Below are positions 53,608 through 62,522 of a DNA stretch of 64,000 nt, piece after piece. The DNA comes from Laceyella sediminis (GTDB taxonomy: Bacteria; Bacillota; Bacilli; Thermoactinomycetales; Thermoactinomycetaceae). The stretch lies in assembly GCF_003003125.1 (NCBI RefSeq), contig NZ_PVTZ01000015.1, forward strand, positions 19,772 to 83,771, in the 5' to 3' direction. A program made the position numbers and the translations under genes. Position 1 is the stretch's first letter. Every line of letters begins with the position of its first letter. The notes beneath the pieces were generated by a model. It was not told the origin of the DNA and searched no databases. It saw only the letters and a list, made by a program, of their open reading frames with translations.

Positions 53608-54056
53608 ATTTCTTGCGGATCAAAGTTCCCACCACCCAGCCATAACGTGGGTTTTCCGGTCGGCCCTTTGAAGAGGTCGAAGGCGACCAACCCGCAACGG
53701 AAGCAAAGCTTTAAACTGGCAGTGTTGTCACAGGCGACACGAGTATAAAGTTTGCCTATTCGATCCAATGTGTGTCGCACTAAGGATTCGCCCACCCCTT
53801 GTTTCCGGAAGTCGGGATGTACGGCGATGATGGCTTCTTGCAGGCCGTAGTGCCCGATGGCGATAACCCCGGACAGTTTCCGTTGGTGTAGCGCTACCGC
53901 GAGAAAAGTGCCTTCTGGCTGAGCTGCCGTGTTTAGCTGTTTTAGCCACCGTAGCGCGCGATGAGTGATGCGCCCGTCGCCATAACGTTTCATAAAGTTT
54001 AACACTGCTGGCAGATTGGCCGCCAACTGCCGGGGGGTCAAGTTTCGGATGAGCAT
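53586..54056 (-). CDS. GNAT family acetyltransferase
   Basis: A 156-residue GNAT protein. The acetyl-CoA site is in EAIIAVHPDFRKQGVGESLVRHTL, the usual Q/RxxGxG/A loop. It is the last gene of the YheC/YheD operon and overlaps the preceding gene by 19 bases, so it is cotranscribed. The substrate is unknown; the setting suggests a spore-coat modification role (inference). Confidence 0.85.
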   Translation of the reverse strand: MLIRNLTPRQLAANLPAVLNFMKRYGDGRITHRALRWLKQLNTAAQPEGTFLAVALHQRKLSGVIAIGHYGLQEAIIAVHPDFRKQGVGESLVRHTLDRIGKLYTRVACDNTASLKLCFRCGLVAFDLFKGPTGKPTLWLGGGNFDPQEIKNSPLP

Positions 54057-55336
54057 GTTTTCATGGCCTCCCCTGTCAATTGGTAACCACTCAAGTAAAG
54101 TGCGTATTCAAGTATGCGCAACAGCGAGAGTCGGCGGATGTCGGGTTCGTCGAATTTCATCGGTTTGGCGTTGGCTTCGAAAAACCAGAGGGTGCCGTTT
54201 TCTTCGATACCTAAATCGATTGACATTTCCCCTAAGGCGGAGGATTGTTTGGATTCGATGTATTTGGCCAGCTCCAAACCGGTTTTTTTGATTTTGCTCA
54301 ATATCTCAGGGGCTTTTTCCTTAAAGGTATGCCCGATTACCCGATGCAGACTTTCAATGCGTCCTCCCATCGGGACATGAGTGGAGATCGACGTCGGTCC
54401 GGCGACCCGAACCCCGGCTCCGGTCATCCCCCACTCTCCCTGATTGTTTTTTTGCAACAACATGCGCACATCAAACGGCCGTCCTTCAAAAGTTGCCAAG
54501 GGGATCCCTTGTTGGATCAGATAGGGAAGTTGTTGTGTCAACTGCTGAACGGTTTGGTTCAATGCATCGACACTGGTAAATGTTTTTCGCATCTTCTCTT
54601 TTTTGTCTTGGTAAATGAGTTCAACCCCTTTTTTTATGCGGGATATGCGCATCATGCCGATCCCCGCTTTTCCGTCCACTTGTTTTAAGTACAAGCGGGG
54701 ATATTTTTTTAGCAGTTCGTCAAGTTGTAAGTCGGGTGTCCACTTCAAGGTGTAGGGAACCAGTTTTTTTAATGTGTCTGACGCTGCAAGTTGCTGATGG
54801 AGGGTCCACTTGTCAAAAAAGTGGGGGTTAAACAAGTGGACGCCGGGCATACCGGAAATGGTTTCCATCGCCTTTTGCATGTCAGGGCTTTGTTCAGCGC
54901 GCCGGTTGGGCACCCGATTGTAAACTACGTTGGGAATGGGCAGTTTGGCCTGAATCCACTTCAACCCAGGGGCTGTGGGATCTAGCAGATAGCCGGTCAC
55001 GGTGGTTTCCGTTCGGGAAGCCAACCCGCTTGGGGTCAAGACATAGACGGTGATTCCCATTTTGCGCCCGGTACGGATCAGGTCGGCAAAATTGGCGTGG
55101 TTTCCTTGGAATGGTTTGCCCCCGTCAGAGGTCAAGATGGCGATAAATGGGCCCAACGATTGCTTGCTTTGGTAAAGTCGCTCCAATTGCGCCCCTCCCC
55201 GGCTTTCGTCAACAGAGGAGGAGGGGGAAGGCTGATAGCTGAGCGTGGCGTCAAGCATGCCCGGAAAGACCGAAGACCTCTTTTTTTTCGATGTTGCAGT
55301 GGTGCGTTTGCGTTTGTGTTTGTGTGGGGGGTTCAC
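54038..55336 (-). CDS. YheC/YheD family coat-type protein, short form
   Basis: A 432-residue member of the YheC/YheD (ATP-grasp-like) family. A Lys/Arg/Pro-rich N-terminal tail of about 45 residues replaces the usual N-domain. GPFIAILTSDGGKPFQGN starts the core, YPRLYLKQVDGKAGIGMMRI carries the lysine and glycine loop, PFDVRMLLQ follows, and EMSIDLGIEENGTLWFFEANAKPMKF is the acidic metal-site segment. GTG start with AAGGAGGAGG. Fourth of five genes in the operon. Confidence 0.88.
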   Translation of the reverse strand: MNPPHKHKRKRTTATSKKKRSSVFPGMLDATLSYQPSPSSSVDESRGGAQLERLYQSKQSLGPFIAILTSDGGKPFQGNHANFADLIRTGRKMGITVYVLTPSGLASRTETTVTGYLLDPTAPGLKWIQAKLPIPNVVYNRVPNRRAEQSPDMQKAMETISGMPGVHLFNPHFFDKWTLHQQLAASDTLKKLVPYTLKWTPDLQLDELLKKYPRLYLKQVDGKAGIGMMRISRIKKGVELIYQDKKEKMRKTFTSVDALNQTVQQLTQQLPYLIQQGIPLATFEGRPFDVRMLLQKNNQGEWGMTGAGVRVAGPTSISTHVPMGGRIESLHRVIGHTFKEKAPEILSKIKKTGLELAKYIESKQSSALGEMSIDLGIEENGTLWFFEANAKPMKFDEPDIRRLSLLRILEYALYLSGYQLTGEAMKTCSSET

Positions 55337-55351
55337 GATACCTCCTCCTTT

Positions 55352-56719
55352 TTAGATGAAATTGGTCAGGTTCAGGCTGTATTCGGTGACCATTTTCGCC
55401 GAGCGGTGGCCGGCGTGCACTAAGCTGGGATGGTGGAAAATGTGGCGCCCCGGTTTGGAATTCACTTCAAACAGCCACACTCGGCCGCTTTTGTCGACGC
55501 CCATGTCCATGCCCAACTCCCCGAGCGGACCGTTTACGTGTTGTTCCAAAGTTTCTGCGATGGTGATGCTCGCTTGCTTAACCCCGGCTTCGACGGTTGG
55601 CGCATACTCGTGGAACACATCGCGTAGAATCTGATCGGTAGGGATGATTTTCCCGCCGGTGCGCACATGCGTGGTCACGCTGCCTGGACCGGCTGCTTTG
55701 GAGCCGATGGCAACCACGGTCCATTCCCCAAACCGGTCTTTGTGCAGATGGACGCGAAAATCGACGGGTCGTTGGTCTTTGTGCTTAATCAGGCGAATTC
55801 CTTGTTGTACGATGTATTTTTGAAAGCGGGTCGGCTCTTTAGCAAAATAATGGTGCACCAATTTGTGCAAGGAACGGAACCGGTGCAGGACATTGCGGTC
55901 TCCCTCTCGGAAGCGGCAATAGTAGCCGAATTCGGGATCGTAGGTGATGCGAAAGATCCCTAAACCCAAGCTCCCGCCACTCGGCTTGAGGTACACCATT
56001 TGGTGCCGATCCAACATCTGTTTGATGGTGGAGATGGATGGGGACAGATACGTTTCAGGCACCAGGTTTGCGGTATGTGGATGACTGCTTAGCCACTGGT
56101 GAATTTTCCATTTGTTAAAGAAGCCCTGGTTGAAGATCGGGCAGTTGTATTCATTCTTGAACCGGTTCAGGCATGCTTGCACATAACCGCGCGCTTCGAT
56201 GGTTCGGTTAGGTATCCGTTCATAGATGACATCGGGGAAGGGAGCCTTGATTTGTTTCCACTTGTTTCCGACGATATGCCAACCGTAGATGAGGCGGTTT
56301 TGCCAATCCACCAGATCAGGGGTGAATGCATAGATGATCGGATGTTCTTCCAACCCTGCCTTGATAAACTCTTTAAACAGGGGTGAACGCTTTCCAAAAG
56401 GTTGATCCGCGTTTCCTGAAAAACTGGTGGTAAAAATGCCGATCACAGGCCCCAGCTTGAGGGAGCGGTTTTCATATCGCGCGCGAAACTCATTTGAATA
56501 GGGGAGGGCCAAATATTTGGCGGTTTCCCTGGAAATCAAAATTTTTTCGCCCCGATGGGGAATGCGGCGCGCTTGGGTGATGATGGTGCGATTTCCTAAT
56601 TCCACTTTGATGGACTGCCCGTTTGTACAACCCCATCGCTCCATGAGTGATTGGCTGAGGCCGATCGCTTGATTTAGCCCTTGGGTTGAGATTTTGACGT
56701 TGCACATGATTGAATTCAT
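55352..56719 (-). CDS. YheC/YheD family coat-type protein, long form
   Basis: A 455-residue protein. Residues 1-~95 form the N-terminal beta domain of the long forms (GNRTIITQARRIPHRGEKILISRETAKYLALP). The ATP-grasp-like core follows: MVYLKPSGGSLGLGIFRI, RPVDFRVHLHKDRFGEW and LGELGMDMGVDKSGRVWLFEVNSKPGRHIF. The ATG at 56719 is chosen because AGGAGGG lies 6 bases upstream. Ten bases separate it from the previous gene. Confidence 0.9.
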   Translation of the reverse strand: MNSIMCNVKISTQGLNQAIGLSQSLMERWGCTNGQSIKVELGNRTIITQARRIPHRGEKILISRETAKYLALPYSNEFRARYENRSLKLGPVIGIFTTSFSGNADQPFGKRSPLFKEFIKAGLEEHPIIYAFTPDLVDWQNRLIYGWHIVGNKWKQIKAPFPDVIYERIPNRTIEARGYVQACLNRFKNEYNCPIFNQGFFNKWKIHQWLSSHPHTANLVPETYLSPSISTIKQMLDRHQMVYLKPSGGSLGLGIFRITYDPEFGYYCRFREGDRNVLHRFRSLHKLVHHYFAKEPTRFQKYIVQQGIRLIKHKDQRPVDFRVHLHKDRFGEWTVVAIGSKAAGPGSVTTHVRTGGKIIPTDQILRDVFHEYAPTVEAGVKQASITIAETLEQHVNGPLGELGMDMGVDKSGRVWLFEVNSKPGRHIFHHPSLVHAGHRSAKMVTEYSLNLTNFI

Positions 56720-56729
56720 GGTGACCCTC

Positions 56730-57827
56730 CTACTGCTCGAGTAAAGCGCGTGCATAGCGGATGGGAAGTTGAACAGCTCGCTGGCGAAGTTGCAACTCGC
56801 CTGTTTTCAAAAAAATGGTGCGGCCCGGTTTGGAGTTTACTTCCAGAATCCAAATGCGGCCTAGCCGGTCGATACCGATGTCTAAGCCCAATTCGACCAA
56901 TGTTCCGTGGTGGGCTTCAATCGTGTGTGGTACCGTCTCGCTGATCTGGTACAACTGTGCAAGAATAAGATCCATCTCTTGCTGTCCATAGTGGGTTTTC
57001 AAGAAACTTTGGATGTTTATCGCTTCCCCGCCACCGTGGAGGTTGGAAGTGATTGATTTCGGTTTGCCAGTGCGGACGGCCATGCCGGTGACTTCCCACT
57101 GCATATGTTCGTTTTTCTGAATCAAGATGCGAATGTCAAAGGGACGGCGATCGGAAGTGTATAAAGAAAGATAAGGCTGAACGATGTAACGGGACTGCCG
57201 GATGAAGGAGTCCAGCCAACTCGACAGTTCCCTATCGTTCTTGAAATAGCGGGACACAATCAGGTTCTGTTGGTCGCGGCCGCGCACCAGATATCCTTCC
57301 TGAGCGGGGATGATCGCGGCGACACCCCGGCCATGGCTTCCACCGTTGGGCTTCGTCACAGCCCCACGATATTTGGCGATACATTCGAACACATCCGCCG
57401 GAGATTGGTACAAACGGGTGGGAGGCAGGAAAGGATGAAGCTCCGGGTTTTGTTTCAGTATGTCGTATGTTTGCAATTTCCCTTTTAGCGGTGTGCCGAG
57501 CAAGCGGACCTTCGGGTCAGAGCACAGACGTTTGATATAAGGTTTATAAAAATGGTATTCTCGTAAATTGTGATAATAGCAACGGTCGTATATCAAGTTG
57601 GGGAGCGGTCTGACCGTCTTGACCCATGTGTCGTCCAACCGGACGGTCCACCCAGTCGCGGTTCGTTCATCCCACCTGATGTCCGTCGGGACGAACACGA
57701 AAATATCCATCCCCCAATTGCGGGCCTCTTGCGCGAGTTGCATAAAATAAGGCGTTTCGTAAAACGGAGGCGTTTTCTTCACGCCCGTTTCCCGGCACAC
57801 GATGATGCCTAACGTCTGTTTCATCAT
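56730..57827 (-). CDS. YheC/YheD family coat-type protein, short form
   Basis: A 365-residue protein consisting of the core only. TLGIIVCRETGVKKTPPFYETPYFMQL at the start, YRGAVTKPNGGSHGRGVAAI, RPFDIRILIQKNEHMQWEV, and LVELGLDIGIDRLGRIWILEVNSKPGRTIF. Its ATG overlaps the stop of the preceding gene by one base (TAATG). No N-terminal beta domain. Confidence 0.9.
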   Translation of the reverse strand: MMKQTLGIIVCRETGVKKTPPFYETPYFMQLAQEARNWGMDIFVFVPTDIRWDERTATGWTVRLDDTWVKTVRPLPNLIYDRCYYHNLREYHFYKPYIKRLCSDPKVRLLGTPLKGKLQTYDILKQNPELHPFLPPTRLYQSPADVFECIAKYRGAVTKPNGGSHGRGVAAIIPAQEGYLVRGRDQQNLIVSRYFKNDRELSSWLDSFIRQSRYIVQPYLSLYTSDRRPFDIRILIQKNEHMQWEVTGMAVRTGKPKSITSNLHGGGEAINIQSFLKTHYGQQEMDLILAQLYQISETVPHTIEAHHGTLVELGLDIGIDRLGRIWILEVNSKPGRTIFLKTGELQLRQRAVQLPIRYARALLEQ

Positions 57828-59257
57828 TAATGTTTCCTCCTTCGTGATGTCCAGTGGGGCGCATGTGAAGGAGGGGCATGTGCATGGCGCCGGTACAACA
57901 CAAGATACTGCACATAATCGATCAGCCTGGCGACGGAAGGCCTTGTTTGCGAGGTGGGATTGATGACCGTGTCGTCCGTTTTGGAGGGTTTGGAGTTGAT
58001 CTCAATTAGCCATATTTTCCCTTTGGTGTCGATACCGAGATCGATGCCCAATTCGGCGTAATGCCCGCCGACCCACTCTTCAAACGAGTGGATGATCGAC
58101 AAGGCGGCGTGCTGAATGTCGTTGATGCTGGGCTTGGTGGTCAAAGGCAATTCATTCAGCAATTCGCCAGTCTTGCGAATGGTGCCGCCTCGCGCCAAGT
58201 TGGAAACGATGTGTTGGTCATTGGCGATGCGGCCGACAGAAGAGGTGATGCGCCATTTTCCCTGAATGTTTTTCTGCGCGAGGACGCGGAAGTCGACTTG
58301 CCGCCGTCCGAGTTTGACCAAGTTCAGTCCTTGTTGCATGATGTAAGGTTGTTTTCTTATTTTTTTGTCAAGGAGGTGGAGTAGTTCTTTTTTGGAAGGC
58401 ACCGTTTTGGAAAGCGTGCCGTTGGGTGTCGCCGATTGGTAGAGCCATTGTCCGCCGCCGGATTGCTCCACGCGGATGATCCCCTGCCCCAGACTGCCAT
58501 TGGTCGGTTTTAGGTAAACGACGGCATGGCGAGAAAGAAACTCTCTGCATTTGTCGGTGTGGTAGGTGTAGGTTTCTGGCAGGTACTGGTGCATGCGCTC
58601 GTCTTTGGACAGGATCTGGTACACTTCCAGTTTGTTGAGAAACCGTTCGTTGAAGATGGGGATGTGAAACTGGTGTTTCAAGCGAGCCAATTTGGCTTGA
58701 ACGGATTCCTTTTCTTCGATCTTGCGTGAAGTGATGCGGTTGTAGATGACATCAGGCAGCGGGAGTGCGGCAGCCAGCCAACGGTTGTTTGCTTTAATCC
58801 ACCCTTTGATTCCACGACGATCCGGATCGATCATGTCTGCCAACACAACGGCTACTCTGATTCCCTGGTTCAATGCGGCGGCATCGCATTCGTCCAGGAA
58901 ACGGGTGATCGGACCGAACAATTCGTCGTTATCCGTTTGGGGGATTTTGCTGATTAAGATGCCGAACAACGGAGCGAGGCGCAAACGGAGAGAACGGGAG
59001 TCAAATTGCACAACCGTGTGTGGCTGCGCGGGCAGGAGCAATTTGTTGGCCAAATAACTGCTGATAAAGATAACCTTGTGGTTGGCGCGTCTCAGCCGAC
59101 CGATAACACCCGTGGTGACGGAGCTGCCGAAAGAGACCCATAGCATGTCGGTGTGGATATTTAGTTTTTTAGCCAATTGATCGCTCATCATGATATTGAT
59201 GTGTTCGGGAAACTGCTGATTGGGTAGTATCTGAATTTGAACTTTTGCCAGCCCCAT
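57827..59257 (-). CDS. YheC/YheD family coat-type protein, long form
   Basis: A 476-residue protein and first gene of the operon. N-terminal beta domain to about residue 100 (QLAKKLNIHTDMLWVSFGSSVTTG, then PHTVVQFDSRSLRLRLAPLFGIL). Core segments are AVVYLKPTNGSLGQGIIRVEQ, RRQVDFRVLAQKNIQGKWRI and YAELGIDLGIDTKGKIWLIEINSKPSKT. The family is endospore coat-associated in B. subtilis; an ATP-dependent ligase activity is suggested only by fold. AAGGGGATTACC precedes the ATG. Confidence 0.9.
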   Translation of the reverse strand: MGLAKVQIQILPNQQFPEHINIMMSDQLAKKLNIHTDMLWVSFGSSVTTGVIGRLRRANHKVIFISSYLANKLLLPAQPHTVVQFDSRSLRLRLAPLFGILISKIPQTDNDELFGPITRFLDECDAAALNQGIRVAVVLADMIDPDRRGIKGWIKANNRWLAAALPLPDVIYNRITSRKIEEKESVQAKLARLKHQFHIPIFNERFLNKLEVYQILSKDERMHQYLPETYTYHTDKCREFLSRHAVVYLKPTNGSLGQGIIRVEQSGGGQWLYQSATPNGTLSKTVPSKKELLHLLDKKIRKQPYIMQQGLNLVKLGRRQVDFRVLAQKNIQGKWRITSSVGRIANDQHIVSNLARGGTIRKTGELLNELPLTTKPSINDIQHAALSIIHSFEEWVGGHYAELGIDLGIDTKGKIWLIEINSKPSKTDDTVINPTSQTRPSVARLIDYVQYLVLYRRHAHAPPSHAPHWTSRRRKH

Positions 59258-59488
59258 GGTAATCCCCTTCCGCCTGAATTAACTAATGTATGGTATGTAG
59301 GCCAATATGCGGGAGTGAATAAAACAGGCTTGGCAACTCGTGTTTGTGCGTTTGGCGAATCACGGCTTGTCACTTGGCGCCATTGCGAAAATCGTGTTAC
59401 GATGGGCAAGGGAGATGGAAACCCATGGTCAATCCATACGATGGTGCCCATCGGCTGGCGTGGACATGCCAAGCATCTTACATAAGAT
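59258..59488. other. Intergenic region upstream of the YheC/YheD operon
   Basis: This should hold the operon promoter on the minus strand and, on the plus strand, perhaps the decayed 5' part of the yheA-like pseudogene. No sporulation promoter could be identified with confidence. Confidence 0.35.
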
Positions 59489-59716
59489 GTGAGCGGAGAT
59501 GAAGACCGCGATCTGGAGGGACAAGAACCTACTGCAAAGCAACATGAGGAGATGCAGGCACTGGGCTTGGCGATTCAGGGAGTTCCGGCCTAGAGGGCAT
59601 ACCTCGAAACAGACCGGCGTTTCCAAATCTTCCTGTCGGATATCAAACGCAACATCATCGCACCGGTGCAAGAATTGTGGAAGAAGCGTAACAAGATTAG
59701 AGGAGGGGACGATGGC
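59489..59716 (+). pseudogene. Broken yheA-like gene (YlbF/YmcA family)
   Basis: In the frame of the next gene the sequence reads ...EGQEPTAKQHEEMQALG, then GVPA-TAG-RAYLETDRRFQIFL and KRNIIAPVQELWKKR. This matches the C-terminal half of YheA-type proteins (LMEAEQRMSMLIGEL..., IIMKPLEELY). The TAG at 59591-59593 replaces what is probably a Tyr codon, and a TAA lies at 59483-59485. The N-terminal half is not recognisable. In B. subtilis yheA neighbours yheC and yheD. Confidence 0.6.
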
Positions 59717-60397
59717 ATGAAAGTAACATTTCACGGCCATTCATGCTTTGAAATCGAACATCGTGGCACACGTTTGTTGATCGATCCGTTTATCACTGGC
59801 AATCCACAGGCCAAAGTGAAGGCGGAGGAGCTCAACCCCGATTATATTCTCGTCACCCATGGCCACGGCGATCATGTGGGGGACACGGTGGCCATCGCCA
59901 AGCGCACCGGCGCTACCGTTATCGCTGCGCACGAACTGTCGGTGTGGCTGGGGAAACAGGGCGTCAAAGCGCATGGTATGGCATTGGGCGGCGGGCACGC
60001 CTTTCCGTTTGGCCATGTGAAAATGGTGCTTGCCCTGCATGGTTCAGGCTATGAAGCAGACGATCAAATCGTCTATATGGGACCCGCGGCCGGCTTCGTG
60101 CTCACTCTGGATGGCACCACCATCTACCATGCCGGAGATACCGCTCTCTTCTCCGACATGAAGCTGATTGGCCGCAAACCGATCGACCTGGCTATGTTGC
60201 CCATCGGCGACAATTTCACCATGGGACCGGACGATGCCCTCTTGGCGGCGGAATGGCTTGGCGCCAAACGGGTAATTCCGATGCACTATAACACCTTCCC
60301 GCTGATCGAGCAAGATGGGGAGCACTTTATCAAGCAGCTCGCCGAGAAGGGAATCGAAGGCCATGTTCTCGCACCAGGTCAATCGTTGGAATTGTGA
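59717..60397 (+). CDS. UPF0173 metal-dependent hydrolase (YtkL-like)
   Basis: A 226-residue metallo-beta-lactamase-fold protein: HGHSCFEIE at the start, zinc motif THGHGDHVGD near residue 47, then YHAGDT and a late MHYNTFP. UPF0173/YtkL proteins have an unknown substrate. GAGGAGGGG precedes the ATG at 59717. The frame is open into the pseudogene upstream, but the true start is clear from the family's MKVTFHGHS beginning. Confidence 0.9.
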   Translation: MKVTFHGHSCFEIEHRGTRLLIDPFITGNPQAKVKAEELNPDYILVTHGHGDHVGDTVAIAKRTGATVIAAHELSVWLGKQGVKAHGMALGGGHAFPFGHVKMVLALHGSGYEADDQIVYMGPAAGFVLTLDGTTIYHAGDTALFSDMKLIGRKPIDLAMLPIGDNFTMGPDDALLAAEWLGAKRVIPMHYNTFPLIEQDGEHFIKQLAEKGIEGHVLAPGQSLEL

Positions 60398-60435
60398 CAT
60401 ATCTATTTGTAACTGTTCTGTAACGTGGTTGTAAT

Positions 60436-60510
60436 GGTTTTCATCTAAAATGATTACAGGATGAAAACCCCCTTTGGTAGAGACGGCCCCGGAAACCGTC
60501 TCTTTTTTTT
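60436..60510 (+). terminator. Two hairpins after the UPF0173 gene
   Basis: GGTTTTCATC (60436-60445) pairs perfectly with GATGAAAACC (60460-60469). AGAGACGG (60479-60486) then pairs with CCGTCTCT (60496-60503) and is followed by seven T, a strong terminator. Confidence 0.88.
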
Positions 60511-60626
60511 GTGCAAAATGGCTGGTAAAAGGCCGGTATTCATGCGGATTTATTGTGGCTATCTTTGAAGGTAGCCGCAATTTTTTATTGTATACACTAA
60601 TTAATGGTGAAAGGAGTGTATTTGTA

Positions 60627-61220
60627 ATGAAGAAACCATTACTTGATTACGAAGTGTTTTTAATGGGGTTAAAGCCCGCGATATATCAGAGTGCAAACAA
60701 TGTCACGTTTCAAAAGACTGTCCACCTTTACAAACATTACCCATGTGTTACAGAAGGCATTCATTTACATGATGAAGCTGAGTTTTTCCTTTTCTTTCAA
60801 ACGGAACAAATGAAAGAAGACTTTTTAAGGAAGCTAGCTACAGTAAAACGTCTTTCGCCAGAATTTCACGAACTTATAGGGGTTACCATAGGTTACCCAC
60901 CATTAGCGGTGAAATATTTCGCGGAGTGCCGACACTTGAAAGAGGTAGAAAAACGGATGGATGACTACGAAGAATTGTTTAAACACAAAGTTTCTTTCAT
61001 CTACTCTGGTATCAGGTGTAATGGACACGTTAATGACTTAGTAGAAAATAGCGTTTGGTTGTGGGAACGGTACTACATTAAGGATGAGCCGTTTAAAATC
61101 GGAATGATTGAGGGGGACGTTATGAAGCATTATGAAGTCAAGCCGTATGGCTTCGACAGGCTAGAGCGAGTGAAGCAAAGGAAACTAGAGCTCATAACAA
61201 AGGAACAAACGCGTGTATAA
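60627..61220 (+). CDS. Unknown protein of an AT-rich paralog family, copy 1
   Basis: A 197-residue protein starting KKPLLDYEVFLMGLKPA. It is related to the product at 61769 in order and sequence: an xFLxG(L/Y)KPA start, FxLFFQ, a GYPPLAVKYF/GFPPKAIDFY segment and IYSGIRCNGHVNDLVENSVWL/IYCGCSFGSDVNDFVENALWL. A third, broken copy is at 63615. AAAGGAG stands before the ATG. No known family; AT-rich DNA points to acquisition. Confidence 0.65.
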   Translation: MKKPLLDYEVFLMGLKPAIYQSANNVTFQKTVHLYKHYPCVTEGIHLHDEAEFFLFFQTEQMKEDFLRKLATVKRLSPEFHELIGVTIGYPPLAVKYFAECRHLKEVEKRMDDYEELFKHKVSFIYSGIRCNGHVNDLVENSVWLWERYYIKDEPFKIGMIEGDVMKHYEVKPYGFDRLERVKQRKLELITKEQTRV

Positions 61221-61254
61221 AAGCACGTATGTTTGGAGTGCTATTAATAGTTCG

Positions 61255-61389
61255 TTACGCTGGATTTACCATAAACGGATAGTATTGATTGCGGAATACT
61301 GGTTTGTAATGATAATTTTGTTTGCATCTAACCCATTTTTTAAGTGGATTATTTAAGGTGTATTTCTTGACTGGTGTGTCTGTAGTCAT
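61255..61389 (-). CDS. Possible 44-residue basic protein
   Basis: GGAGGG lies 6 bases before the ATG at 61389. The product is rich in Lys, Asn and Tyr (NPLKKWVRCKQNYHYKP) with no membrane segment. No family recognised. The ribosome site is the main support; the longer frame to 61677 is not needed. Confidence 0.4.
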   Translation of the reverse strand: MTTDTPVKKYTLNNPLKKWVRCKQNYHYKPVFRNQYYPFMVNPA

Positions 61390-61557
61390 TGTTAACCCTC
61401 CAACTTTGGAATTATCTCTAAAGCTAATTGTTTGTAAAATTAAGAAAAATCCATCGATATTCGATTTTGGATAACCTATAATAATAATATACAGAAAATA
61501 GTAAATCATATTCGCGCTACCGAATTTGCCGACTTTAAAGAAAGGAGGTACACCGGT

Positions 61558-61659
61558 ATGGCTAAGAAATGCCCGAGATGCTATGAAGGCGAATTGACCA
61601 AAACGAGAGACGGTTACTTGGTTTGCGATAATTGCGATTACGAAGAGTACGATGGTTAG
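61558..61659 (+). CDS. 33-residue zinc-ribbon protein
   Basis: AAAGGAGGT precedes the ATG. The product begins MAKKCPRCYEGEL and continues to LVCDNCDYEEYDG: two C-x2-C knuckles that would bind one zinc. Very short but complete, and followed at once by a strong terminator (61667). Tiny zinc ribbons of this kind are common in phages and plasmids. Confidence 0.7.
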   Translation: MAKKCPRCYEGELTKTRDGYLVCDNCDYEEYDG

Positions 61660-61666
61660 GTTAATA

Positions 61667-61697
61667 GACTCCCGCAAATGCGGGAGTCTTATTTTTT
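61667..61697 (+). terminator. Terminator of the zinc-ribbon gene
   Basis: GACTCCCGC pairs perfectly with GCGGGAGTC around AAAT, followed by TTATTTTTT. Confidence 0.93.
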
Positions 61698-61768
61698 GAC
61701 AAAGGAATTAACGATATAATATTGAATATGTATTAACACCTATGCTATACGATGAAGGAGCGAACAAA

Positions 61769-62347
61769 TTGCGAACAGTTGACGCTTTCTTAAAAGGGTA
61801 CAAGCCAGCGTTTTTGGAAATCCCGCACACCAAATTCACAACAGAAAAATTAGATTTACTACTGTCGAAATACCCTTACGTAGATGAAAAAGCGTATGAC
61901 CTGCTAAATGGGAATGTATTTTATCTTTTTTTTCAAAATCAATCGGTTTATGCACGGTTTCAAACGGAAATAGAACGTATCTCGTTTACGAAGGGAGAAA
62001 TAGACAGGCTTTTAGGTGATATTCTGGGTTTTCCGCCTAAAGCAATTGATTTCTACATTCGGATGATGACGGAAAAAAGAAACGGCAACATAGACGCATT
62101 TCAACGGATGAAAAACAGGAAAATCGGTATGATTTATTGCGGTTGCAGTTTCGGTTCAGACGTGAACGATTTTGTAGAAAACGCGCTTTGGCTGTTAGAC
62201 AAGTATCCGTACGAAGAAGCGAAAGAAGATGGCATGTTTGTACGTATTGGTTTAGAATCGCGCTTGTTGGTTCCAATCGGTAGTTACCGTGAACTGACAG
62301 AGTTTCACGAATACATAATGCAACAAAGTAGCGTTGTACCGGTATAA
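61769..62347 (+). CDS. Unknown protein of the AT-rich paralog family, copy 2
   Basis: A 192-residue homolog of the 60627 product. I choose the TTG at 61769 since AAGGAG lies 8 bases upstream and the N-terminus (RTVDAFLKGYKPAF) then lines up with copy 1; an ATG at 61742 would add nine residues. The conserved C-terminal block IYCGCSFGSDVNDFVENALWLLDKY is present. Function unknown. Confidence 0.65.
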   Translation: MRTVDAFLKGYKPAFLEIPHTKFTTEKLDLLLSKYPYVDEKAYDLLNGNVFYLFFQNQSVYARFQTEIERISFTKGEIDRLLGDILGFPPKAIDFYIRMMTEKRNGNIDAFQRMKNRKIGMIYCGCSFGSDVNDFVENALWLLDKYPYEEAKEDGMFVRIGLESRLLVPIGSYRELTEFHEYIMQQSSVVPV

Positions 62348-62363
62348 ATCAATCAATACGGTA

Positions 62364-62390
62364 AACTGTCTAAATGACAGTTATTTTTTT
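62364..62390 (+). terminator. Terminator of copy 2
   Basis: AACTGTC pairs with GACAGTT around TAAAT, followed by ATTTTTTT. Confidence 0.85.
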
Positions 62391-62522
62391 GCCAGTAGAC
62401 TGTTGGAAAGTTCGCGCAAAATTTAGTCTCCACCAATGAAATAATGATAGATGGTTCAGAAGAAATATGAGTGCGGAGTGTAATAGCTAGAGGTTGGCAG
62501 ACGGGAAGGGGGACGTAGGCCG

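Noticed and set aside
53586..59257. ATP-grasp RiPP (graspetide) cluster
   Set aside because: The proteins fit the coat-type YheC/YheD family. No precursor peptide with repeated acidic/Thr core was found around the operon, and no transporter is present.
61696..61720. TTGACA and TATAAT before the 61769 gene
   Set aside because: The spacer is only 13 bases, too short for a normal promoter, and TTGACA overlaps the preceding terminator T-run.
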